Shown here: piece by piece, positions 1 to 6,041 of the stretch
How the letters are laid out: every line of letters starts with the position of its first letter
How positions within the stretch are numbered: the first letter of the stretch is position 1
Assembly (NCBI GenBank): GCA_002315205.1
Contig: DCGH01000082.1
Location: forward strand, 1,411 to 7,485
Direction: 5' to 3'
Length of the DNA stretch: 6,075 nucleotides
DNA from: Erysipelotrichaceae bacterium UBA1783
Lineage (GTDB): Bacteria > Bacillota_I > Bacilli_A > Erysipelotrichales > Erysipelotrichaceae
Program-made: the position numbers and the translations under genes
The notes under the pieces: model-generated
The model's input: the letters and a program-made list of their open reading frames with translations, nothing else
The model's database searches: none
What the model was told of the DNA's origin: nothing

Positions 1-42
1 GGGAAGGATAAAAAGAATAAACCTATTAGTGAAAGAAAGTAA
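1..42 (+). CDS. Possible 3' end of an upstream gene (partial)
   Basis: Reading from base 1 gives GKDKKNKPISERK and then a TAA stop at 40-42. A lysine-rich hydrophilic tail of this kind is common at protein C-termini, and a strong intrinsic terminator begins about 40 bases downstream on the same strand, as expected for a gene that ends here. The +2 frame is also open, but it runs through the terminator hairpin to a stop at 128-130, so it is less credible. The +3 frame is closed at once. Thirteen codons are too few to identify a family, and the window may simply start in non-coding DNA. Confidence 0.35.
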   Translation, partial: GKDKKNKPISERK

Positions 43-84
43 AATTGCTCTAAGAGGACAGACCAAAGGACAAATAAGAAATAG

Positions 85-116
85 AAAACCTAGATTAAAC
101 TCTAGGTTTTATTTTT
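85..116 (+). terminator. Intrinsic terminator of the upstream unit
   Basis: A perfect 10-bp stem pairs AAAACCTAGA (85-94) with TCTAGGTTTT (101-110) around a 6-base loop. A short T-run at 112-116 follows. The A-run on the left arm means it could also work for transcription in the opposite direction, but no gene on the - strand needs it. Confidence 0.8.
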
Positions 117-121
117 ACATA

Positions 122-150
122 TTTGTGTAACATAGCGATTTTTACACAAA
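122..150. promoter_or_regulatory. Widely spaced inverted repeat, candidate operator
   Basis: TTTGTGTAA (122-130) and TTACACAAA (142-150) form a perfect 9-bp inverted repeat with an 11-base spacer. The half-sites are 20 bp apart centre to centre, close to two helical turns, so a dimer or paired dimers would meet both on one DNA face. Its centre (136) lies about 60 bp upstream of the start inferred from the extended -10 at 182-190, a usual position for an upstream-bound activator. The half-sites resemble the TTGTGAA elements before the alcohol dehydrogenase at the other end of the window. The alternative is a weak second terminator, because T7 follows at 154-160, but the stem would have only two G-C pairs. 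Confidence 0.45.
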
Positions 151-181
151 CTATTTTTTTAACAAAACAATAAGAACCATA

Positions 182-190
182 TGGTAAAAT
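182..190 (+). promoter_or_regulatory. Extended -10 promoter of the flavoenzyme gene
   Basis: TGGTAAAAT contains the extended -10 TGn element (182-184) joined to a TAAAAT hexamer (185-190). No convincing -35 box is seen at 16-18 bp spacing, where the sequence is A-rich, which agrees with an extended -10 or activator-dependent promoter. The predicted start is near 197. A second possible -10, TATAGA at 201-206, has no better -35. The element overlaps the 10-bp palindrome ACCATATGGT at 176-185. Confidence 0.5.
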
Positions 191-222
191 GTAGTTAGAG
201 TATAGATACAAAAGGAGAATTT

Positions 223-2166
223 ATGAAAAACAAGTATTACCCACTTTTGGCTAGCCCAATTACTATTGGTAATGTAACATTTAAAAATCGTATTTTTGGT
301 GCGCCATTATCAAATCCAGAATTAGACCCAGATTGTCATATGCGTAAGGAAGAATTAGCTTTCCATGAAAATAGAGCAAAGGGTGGCATTTCTTCTGTAT
401 GTATTGGATTAGGTATTGTTGATCCAATTGGTAGAACTCATACTAAGGAAATCACACTTTACGATGTTATGTCATTACCTTCATTAAAGGAATTTGCTAA
501 TACAATGCATAAGCATAATTGTATTGCTACAATGGAATTAGCTCATGGTGGCAAGTACGCTTCTGCAAGAAGCCATGGTGAGCATGCTGGAAAGATTATC
601 GGTCCTAATAATGAATTAAATCCAGAAGGACATCCAGTGACAGCAATGGATGATGCTGAAATTGAAAGAGTAGCAGATTGCTTTGCAAACGCTGCTAAGC
701 TATGCCAGGATGCTGGTATTGATATGGTATTAGTACATGGTGGACATGGCTGGCTATTAGGTCAGTTCTCATCTCCAACAATGAACCATAGAACAGATAA
801 GTGGGGTGGAAGCTTAGAAAATAGAATGAGATTCCCTCTATTAGTTATTGAGAAAATCAGAAAGGCTGCACCAAATGTTCTTATTGAATTTAGAATGAGT
901 GGCTCTGAACTAATCGAAGGCGGCTATGGCATTGAAGAAGGCGTAGAAATGGCTAAGGTTTTAGATGGTAAGGTTGACATTATCCATGTTTCAGCTGGTG
1001 TTCATGAGGATGATGATGCATTCACTATAACACATCCATGTATGTTTATTGATCATGGCATCAATGTTAAATATGCTGCTGAAATCAAAAAGCATGTTAA
1101 AACTCCAGTTGCAACATTAGGTGGTATTAACGATCCTGAAATGATGGAACAGATTTTAGCTGAAGGAAAGGCTGATATCATCGAAATTGCAAGACAGTCT
1201 TTAGCTGATCCATATTTACCTGAGAAGGCATTCTCTGGTAGAGCAGATGATATTAACAAGTGCTGCAGATGCTACACATGCTTCTTTAACTATTTAACAA
1301 ACAGAACTTATTGCTGTGCATTCAATCCTGTTATAGGTAATGAGCTAGAGAATAAGTGGGGATTCCCTGAAACTTCACCAAAGAAGGTTGTTGTTGTCGG
1401 TGGCGGTGTTGGTGGTATGGAAGCTGCTATTACTGCTGCTTCTAGAGGCCATAAGGTTGCTTTATATGAAAAGAGTGATCGTCTAGGTGGTTTATTACTA
1501 TCAGAGCAATACATTCCATTCAAGAAGGATATGTATAACTTTGTAAAGGTATTAGAAAACAGAGTAAAGGCTGCTAATATTGAATTACATTTAAATGCTG
1601 AAATTACTCCTGAAGAGGTTGCTGCATTAAATGCTGATGTAGTAATTGTTGCTACAGGTGCAAAGGCAATTATTCCTAATATTCCTGGTATTAACAATAA
1701 GAAGGTTGTTACTCTTGATGCTTTACATCATGAAGTTCCTGAGGTAGGTCAGAAGGTTGTGATTCTAGGTGGCGGTTTAGTTGGCTCTGAGGTTTCAATT
1801 TACTTAGATCAGCTAGGCAAGGATGTTACAATTGTTGAGATGAAGGATGATTGGGCAAAGGATGCATACTTCATGCACAAGAATGCGATGAAGATTTATG
1901 TAAGAGATAGTGATATCGATATCAGAGTTAACACAATTGCTAAGGAAGTAACGGATGAAGGCTTAGTTGTTTGTGATAAGGATGGCAAGGAAGAATTAAT
2001 TGCTTGTGATACAATCCTACTTGCTGCAGGCTTCAAGCCTGATAGAGCAAAGACTGATGATTTCTATAACACAGCAGATAGAGTATTCATGGTTGGTGAT
2101 GCTGTTAAGGCTGGCAAGGTTGTAGATGCTGTTACACAGGGTTACTATAGAGCATTGGATATTTAA
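223..2166 (+). CDS. OYE-type flavin/Fe-S oxidoreductase (2-enoate / 2,4-dienoyl-CoA reductase family)
   Basis: This is a complete 647-residue cytoplasmic flavoenzyme, normal length for the family. Residues about 6-335 form the FMN-binding TIM barrel of old-yellow-enzyme type, with HGGHGWLL at 172-179 and the NHRTDKWGGSLENR region at 188-201. Four cysteines then suit a [4Fe-4S] cluster: C347-x2-C350-x2-C353-x11-C365. A Rossmann FAD motif follows (GGGVGG, 393-398, with E416 ending the second strand). Next comes an inserted NAD(P) domain (GGGLVG, 516-521). Its acidic E539 at the ribose-binding position suggests NADH rather than NADPH. The C-terminal FAD contact GD lies at 625-626. Such enzymes pass electrons from NAD(P)H through FAD and the cluster to FMN and reduce an activated C=C bond. 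Relatives include 2-enoate reductase, FadH, the bile-acid enzymes BaiCD/BaiH, cinnamate reductase and trimethylamine dehydrogenase; the substrate cannot be read from the sequence. AGGAG at 213-217, five bases from the ATG, fixes the start. The gene stands alone between terminators. Confidence 0.93.
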   Translation: MKNKYYPLLASPITIGNVTFKNRIFGAPLSNPELDPDCHMRKEELAFHENRAKGGISSVCIGLGIVDPIGRTHTKEITLYDVMSLPSLKEFANTMHKHNCIATMELAHGGKYASARSHGEHAGKIIGPNNELNPEGHPVTAMDDAEIERVADCFANAAKLCQDAGIDMVLVHGGHGWLLGQFSSPTMNHRTDKWGGSLENRMRFPLLVIEKIRKAAPNVLIEFRMSGSELIEGGYGIEEGVEMAKVLDGKVDIIHVSAGVHEDDDAFTITHPCMFIDHGINVKYAAEIKKHVKTPVATLGGINDPEMMEQILAEGKADIIEIARQSLADPYLPEKAFSGRADDINKCCRCYTCFFNYLTNRTYCCAFNPVIGNELENKWGFPETSPKKVVVVGGGVGGMEAAITAASRGHKVALYEKSDRLGGLLLSEQYIPFKKDMYNFVKVLENRVKAANIELHLNAEITPEEVAALNADVVIVATGAKAIIPNIPGINNKKVVTLDALHHEVPEVGQKVVILGGGLVGSEVSIYLDQLGKDVTIVEMKDDWAKDAYFMHKNAMKIYVRDSDIDIRVNTIAKEVTDEGLVVCDKDGKEELIACDTILLAAGFKPDRAKTDDFYNTADRVFMVGDAVKAGKVVDAVTQGYYRALDI

Positions 2167-2176
2167 TCGTCTATTG

Positions 2177-2207
2177 GGGAGGAAGAGAAGTTTCCTCCCT
2201 TTTTTTT
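2177..2207 (+). terminator. Strong intrinsic terminator after the flavoenzyme gene
   Basis: GGGAGGAA (2177-2184) pairs with TTCCTCCC (2192-2199) around a 7-base loop, followed by eight T residues (2200-2207). It begins 11 bases after the stop codon. The GC-rich stem in otherwise AT-rich DNA makes this the clearest terminator in the window and separates the flavoenzyme from the next operon. Confidence 0.93.
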
Positions 2208-2213
2208 GCTTGT

Positions 2214-2242
2214 TTGAAGAATAGATAAAAATGATTTATAAT
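2214..2242 (+). promoter_or_regulatory. Sigma-A type promoter of the CotH-like operon
   Basis: TTGAAG (2214-2219) and a perfect TATAAT (2237-2242) are separated by exactly 17 bp. Transcription should start near 2249, giving a leader of about 18 bases before the ATG at 2267. The promoter begins just after the T-run of the preceding terminator. It matters for annotation because the earlier in-frame ATG at 2231 lies inside it, upstream of the predicted start of the mRNA. Confidence 0.75.
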
Positions 2243-2266
2243 AGGCAAGTAAAAAATGAGGTAACT

Positions 2267-5200
2267 ATGAAGGCAAAAAAAAGTGAAAGAAAGATTGATT
2301 ATGTATTAATTGCTATTGCTATTGCTGCCATAGTGGGTATTATTGCCTTTGATTTTTACACCAGTGGTTTAAAAACCTCAACAATTGACAAGGTGGATTT
2401 ACCTGACAGCTACGAAAGTGTTACCAGCCAGCTTGTTTTAAATGAGATTATGACAAATAATTCTGGTGTATATGTTAATAGCAATAGTGCTGTAACGGAT
2501 TATATTGAGCTTTACAACGGAACAGGTGAAGATATTAATCTGAAGGGCTATGGCCTTTCTGATAAGGAAGATAGGATTAAATACGTATTTTCTGATGTAA
2601 CAATTAAGGCCGGGGGATATCTTGTTATTTCATTGTCAGGAACAAATGAAGAAGGGACAGCTGGATTTAAACTAGGTTCAAAGGGTGGCGAGACAATCAT
2701 TTTTACCAATCCACAAAGTAAGATTATCGATTCTGTTGAAACGGTATATTTAGGGAAAAATGAGGTTATGATTAGAACTGGTGATAAAAGCTGGTCTGTT
2801 AGCTCCTTAGCTACACCAGGATATGAAAATTCTGTTGAAGGTAAGGAAAACTATAATGAATCCTTGTATTCTTCTGAAGAAGCAAAAATTCAGGTCAATG
2901 AGCTTTTGATTTCAAATAAAGGAAATTACATTAATGATTATGGTCGTATGGATGGATTCCTTGAAATCAAAAACATATCTGATGAAGAAGTGGATTTAAG
3001 TGAGTATACTGTATCAAATACGATTAGCATTCCTTTCAGATATCAATTTGAAAGTGTAATTTTACAGCCGGGAGAAATTTATACTATAAATTGTGGTGAT
3101 GGTGACTATCTTCATCAGGATTACTTAGGATTTAATTTCAGCAACAAGGAAGGAACAGTCATACTATCGCATAATGGAAGAATTATTCAGCAGCTAGAGT
3201 ATTCTGGCGTTGCTAATGGACAAAGCTATTGCTTTGATGGTGCAAGCTATTATGCTACAAGTGTGATTTCTCCAAATCAGCAAAATACTGCTGCAGGAGT
3301 GGAAGCATTCCAAAAGCAATATTTAACCTATTCTAGTGGCTTAGTCATTAATGAGGTTATGAATAGCAATGGTAAGTATTTAGCTCAAAATGGTACCAAT
3401 TATTATGATTGGATTGAGTTGTACAATAATGGTACAGAAGCTATTCAGCTTTCAGATTATTATTTGTCCTTAAGCGATACAAATTATTATCAATATCAGC
3501 TCCCTGAGGTGGAATTGAGCGCTGGAGGATATTATATTGTGATGTGCTCTGGAGATCGTAGCTTAACAAATAAGAATTACGTTCATACAGATTTCAAATT
3601 GGGTGAAAATGAAAGCATTTATCTATCTGATGGTAATGGATTAGTAGATTGTATGTTTGTTAGTGATGTCCCAGCTAATTACAGCTATGGTAAAAGTAAT
3701 AATGCTGGTTATGGTTTGTATTATATGGCATCACCATCCCCAAAAAAGGCAAATGAAGCAGGCAAGCAGACGATTGCTAAAAAGGTTTCTTTTTCAGTAG
3801 CATCTGGCATCTATAATGATGTAAAAAATGTGACAGTTGAGCTATATGGAGAAGGCACAATTCGTTACACAACGGATGGATCAGAGCCAACCAGTAAATC
3901 AAAGGAATACACAAGTCCAATCAAGCTAACTAAAACAACGGTAGTAAAGGCAAAGTGTTTTTCTGGGGAATCCTATGCTTCAGAGCTGTTTACACAAACC
4001 TATATTATTAATGAAAATCATACGATGGATGTGGTTTCAGTATCACTGGCACCAGAGGATTTTACTTATATTAACAATCATTATACTGTTTCCTATACGG
4101 GCAATACAGAAAATGCATCCAGATATGCAAGTATTGAATTATTAACACAGGATGGGGATGGATTTAATGCAAAATGTGCTATATCTGTTGGTGGAGGCTT
4201 TGGAAAAACATTAAGTAAAAAAAGCTATACCATAAAGTTTACAAAGGCTGCCGGACAATCCTCTTTGAATTATCCAGTATTTGATAATCGTGATTGTTCT
4301 ATCTATGATACTTTATTTTTAAGAAGTGGTTCCAACGATTACAATGATACGCTGATTAAGGACCTGTTAGCAACGTCATTAGTTGATGATTATACTGATA
4401 TTGATACCCAAGCTTATCGACCTGTGATTTTATATGTTAATGGTGAGTATTGGGGTATTTATACCATCAGAGAAAAGATTAATGAACACTTTATAGAGGA
4501 CCATTATAATGTTGATATTGACGATTTAAGCATTATCGAAAGTAATGGGTATGCAAAGTATGGATCATATACCAGCTATAATGAGTTAAGAAAGTATTGC
4601 CGAACACATAATTTAGCTAATTCGTCATATTACGAATATGTATGTAGTGTTTTAGATATTGAAGCATTTGTTGATTATTGGGTATGCGAGCTTTACACCA
4701 ATAATTACGATTTGGGAAATGTTCGTTATTTTTCTAGTTCAAATATTAATGATGGAAAGTTTATGCCGATTTTCTATGATATAGATCATGGATTCCATTA
4801 TAGTATTGAAGGATGGGAGCAAAAGGAAGATACAGTTGTTGATGTTGATGAGGATGGAAATGAGGTTACAACCACTACTTCCTCAACACAAACTATTAGC
4901 TACGATATCTGGAATATTGATTTTTATAGCGTGTATTTATTGGATTACAAAGGCATGGGATTATATGATGTTGAAAATGATATCATAAGAGCATTATTCA
5001 ACAATTCTTCATTCAGACAGCTTTGGTATGAGCGTCTAGCCTGGAATCTGAATAATACCTTCTCTAAAACAAATGTTTTAAACCGTATTAGTGAGCTATA
5101 TAAGATATATAAGCCTGAGATTTCCAGAGATGCAAAACGTTGGAGCTATTCAGTAAGCAACTGGGAATCTGCAATTAGTGATTTAAGAAACTGGGCAAAG

Positions 5201-5290
5201 AATAGACCAGCAAGATTAGTTGATATGACAGTAAGGCATTTTGGTTTGTCAGAAACAACAAAAAAGAAATATTTCTCTGGATTATATTAA
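2267..5290 (+). CDS. Membrane-anchored CotH kinase-like protein with lamin-tail and CHB_HEX-like domains
   Basis: The protein is 1007 residues from this start. It opens with a basic stretch (KAKKSERK) and one hydrophobic segment at about 12-28, with no clear signal-peptidase site, so it is probably anchored with its bulk outside. Three lamin-tail-like beta domains follow at about 53-188, 206-328 and 358-493. Each opens with a V(L)NE(I/L/V) strand, and the first and third carry an IELYN strand. Next, at about 506-581, comes a chitobiase C-terminal-like domain (IRYTTDGSEPTSKS). Residues about 588 to the end resemble CotH: KKSYTIKF, LFLRSGSND, LYVNGEYWGIYTIREK, NNYDLGN and FYDIDHGF. Candidate metal or catalytic acids are D815, D838 and D840. 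Bacillus CotH is an atypical kinase that phosphorylates spore-coat proteins; catalysis here is inference. The start is chosen because GAGGT (2258-2262) is well placed and the promoter TATAAT lies upstream; the in-frame ATG at 2231 would add 12 residues. It is the first gene of a two-gene operon. Confidence 0.88.
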   Translation: MKAKKSERKIDYVLIAIAIAAIVGIIAFDFYTSGLKTSTIDKVDLPDSYESVTSQLVLNEIMTNNSGVYVNSNSAVTDYIELYNGTGEDINLKGYGLSDKEDRIKYVFSDVTIKAGGYLVISLSGTNEEGTAGFKLGSKGGETIIFTNPQSKIIDSVETVYLGKNEVMIRTGDKSWSVSSLATPGYENSVEGKENYNESLYSSEEAKIQVNELLISNKGNYINDYGRMDGFLEIKNISDEEVDLSEYTVSNTISIPFRYQFESVILQPGEIYTINCGDGDYLHQDYLGFNFSNKEGTVILSHNGRIIQQLEYSGVANGQSYCFDGASYYATSVISPNQQNTAAGVEAFQKQYLTYSSGLVINEVMNSNGKYLAQNGTNYYDWIELYNNGTEAIQLSDYYLSLSDTNYYQYQLPEVELSAGGYYIVMCSGDRSLTNKNYVHTDFKLGENESIYLSDGNGLVDCMFVSDVPANYSYGKSNNAGYGLYYMASPSPKKANEAGKQTIAKKVSFSVASGIYNDVKNVTVELYGEGTIRYTTDGSEPTSKSKEYTSPIKLTKTTVVKAKCFSGESYASELFTQTYIINENHTMDVVSVSLAPEDFTYINNHYTVSYTGNTENASRYASIELLTQDGDGFNAKCAISVGGGFGKTLSKKSYTIKFTKAAGQSSLNYPVFDNRDCSIYDTLFLRSGSNDYNDTLIKDLLATSLVDDYTDIDTQAYRPVILYVNGEYWGIYTIREKINEHFIEDHYNVDIDDLSIIESNGYAKYGSYTSYNELRKYCRTHNLANSSYYEYVCSVLDIEAFVDYWVCELYTNNYDLGNVRYFSSSNINDGKFMPIFYDIDHGFHYSIEGWEQKEDTVVDVDEDGNEVTTTTSSTQTISYDIWNIDFYSVYLLDYKGMGLYDVENDIIRALFNNSSFRQLWYERLAWNLNNTFSKTNVLNRISELYKIYKPEISRDAKRWSYSVSNWESAISDLRNWAKNRPARLVDMTVRHFGLSETTKKKYFSGLY

Positions 5291-5296
5291 AAGGAG
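5291..5296 (+). promoter_or_regulatory. Ribosome binding site of the GNAT-like gene
   Basis: AAGGAG starts directly after the stop codon of the CotH-like gene and lies 9 bases before the ATG at 5306. The strong site in a 15-base gap, with no room for a promoter or terminator, shows that the second gene is translated from the operon mRNA. Confidence 0.8.
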
Positions 5297-5305
5297 CAGT
5301 GGAAG

Positions 5306-5779
5306 ATGTATATAAAGGTACCAGCAAGCAGCATCTATTTAACAACAAGTGCTTTTGAAATTCGTAAAATTAAGGAATCAGATTATCTGACATTTTTAGA
5401 CTATATTGGTTCAGATGGTGATGATAAATCCTATCAGTCATTTAGAGATACGATTGATTATGATGACATGGTGGCTTTATTTATGAATGGGAAAATGAAT
5501 GCATTATTTCTGATGTATGAAGAGGTAAATCAACAGCTTAAGGAGCTTGAATCCGAGGGTCTAACCATTGGATTTACTTCAACAGAGAAGTGCTACAGTG
5601 AAGGAATTCTTCAAACAGGCTATGGGATGCTGGTGGATCATCTGTTAGAGGCGGATGTAGACTTTGTTGCTGGAAAATGTGACAAGGATAATGTAAATGT
5701 ATTTAAAATAATGGCAGCTAATGGTTTTACCATTTTCGATGAGGATCAAAATAATTATTTCATGATAAAAATGTATTAA
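5306..5779 (+). CDS. Small GNAT-like (acetyltransferase-fold) protein, function unknown
   Basis: This 157-residue soluble protein has no signal peptide or membrane segment. An N-terminal FEIRKIKESDY (17-27) looks like the first strand and helix of a GNAT domain. The C-terminal half, GKCDKDNVNVFKIMAANGF (123-141), matches the usual GNAT ending in which an asparagine-bearing strand and a helix lead to a GF turn. The acetyl-CoA pyrophosphate loop, normally R/Q-x-x-G-x-G/A, is represented only by LQTGYG (102-107), which does not fit cleanly. Acetyl transfer is therefore uncertain, and the protein may be a divergent or non-catalytic member. The middle is acidic (DGDD, DYDD). It is co-transcribed with the CotH-like gene 15 bases upstream, which suggests a related job, perhaps modifying or sensing a substrate inside the cell while the kinase-like partner acts outside. 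That link is inference. Confidence 0.6.
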   Translation: MYIKVPASSIYLTTSAFEIRKIKESDYLTFLDYIGSDGDDKSYQSFRDTIDYDDMVALFMNGKMNALFLMYEEVNQQLKELESEGLTIGFTSTEKCYSEGILQTGYGMLVDHLLEADVDFVAGKCDKDNVNVFKIMAANGFTIFDEDQNNYFMIKMY

Positions 5780-5805
5780 GAAAGGCTTAAAAACCTTTCT
5801 TTTTT
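5778..5805 (+). terminator. Intrinsic terminator of the CotH-like operon
   Basis: AAGAAAGG (5778-5785) pairs with CCTTTCTT (5794-5801) around an 8-base loop, and the T-run extends to 5805. The base of the stem overlaps the TAA stop codon of the GNAT-like gene, so coding sequence and terminator are packed together. Confidence 0.85.
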
Positions 5806-5894
5806 CATTGCGTGTGGTTTTTTATTCAATATAACCACTGGCTAAAAAATATTAAATTCAATAATAAATTAGGGGAAATATTAACTATTAGAAA

Positions 5895-5935
5895 TTGTGA
5901 AACATTGTGTTTGTACTAATAATTTACTTGTGAAA
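5895..5935 (+). promoter_or_regulatory. Two upstream TTGTGAA half-sites
   Basis: TTGTGAAA occurs at 5895-5902 and 5928-5935, upstream of the third copy, which forms the left half of the Rex-like site at 5953. The copy at 5926-5935 and the one at 5951-5960 share the ten bases ACTTGTGAAA, 25 bp apart. The first copy is followed by ACATTGTG, so ATTGTG also repeats at 10-bp spacing (5894 and 5904). Neither upstream copy has a good inverted partner, so they would be auxiliary or weak sites. Confidence 0.4.
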
Positions 5936-5952
5936 TTAATGGTCAATTGAAC

Positions 5953-5970
5953 TTGTGAAAACATTGACAA
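5953..5970. promoter_or_regulatory. Rex-like redox operator before the alcohol dehydrogenase
   Basis: TTGTGAA-AACA-TTGACAA matches the known Rex operator form TTGTGAA-n4-TTCACAA in all seven bases of the left half and six of seven in the right. It covers the -35 box TTGACA (5964-5969), so a bound protein would block RNA polymerase. Rex is released from DNA by NADH, and clostridial alcohol dehydrogenase genes are classical targets. Nested in the same region is a second perfect inverted repeat, AAAACATT (5958-5965) with AATGTTTT (5973-5980), which could instead be the site of another regulator. Confidence 0.6.
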
Positions 5971-5993
5971 TGAATGTTTTGGGGTAATAAAAT
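5964..5993 (+). promoter_or_regulatory. Promoter of the alcohol dehydrogenase gene
   Basis: A perfect TTGACA (5964-5969) and TAAAAT (5988-5993) are separated by 18 bp. Transcription should begin near 6000, giving a leader of about 40 bases. The rest of the intergenic stretch from 5806 to 5890 is AT-rich and shows no gene. Confidence 0.7.
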
Positions 5994-6007
5994 ATATATG
6001 TTAAGCA

Positions 6008-6023
6008 TAATAAAATTTTATTA
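6008..6023. repeat. 16-bp perfect AT-only palindrome in the leader
   Basis: TAATAAAATTTTATTA is an exact palindrome between the predicted transcription start and the ribosome site. As RNA it would form only a weak six-pair A-U hairpin with a 4-base loop. It may be a protein-binding site or a chance product of the AT-rich composition. Confidence 0.4.
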
Positions 6024-6041
6024 AAGGGAGGATTTTATATT

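Noticed and set aside
55..72. Direct repeat AGGACA at 55-60 and 67-72
   Set aside because: Six bases repeated once in purine-rich DNA; no third copy and no link to a promoter.
1..84. 3' end of a structured RNA gene instead of a coding tail
   Set aside because: No tRNA, tmRNA, RNase P or rRNA signature could be recognised before the terminator, though a short unknown RNA cannot be excluded.
176..185. Palindrome ACCATATGGT over the flavoenzyme -10 region
   Set aside because: Short and isolated; it may be a small operator but nothing else supports it beyond its position.
1308..1697. Open frame on the - strand inside the flavoenzyme gene
   Set aside because: It lies opposite well-conserved FAD-domain coding sequence, has no ribosome site or promoter in view, and its translation shows no recognisable domain.
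2231..2266. Earlier ATG extending the CotH-like protein by 12 residues
   Set aside because: It overlaps the -10 box, lies before the predicted mRNA start and has no good ribosome site.
5814..5838. GTGGTT / AACCAC inverted repeat after the operon terminator
   Set aside because: Only six pairs around a 13-base loop, with no T-run suited to either strand.
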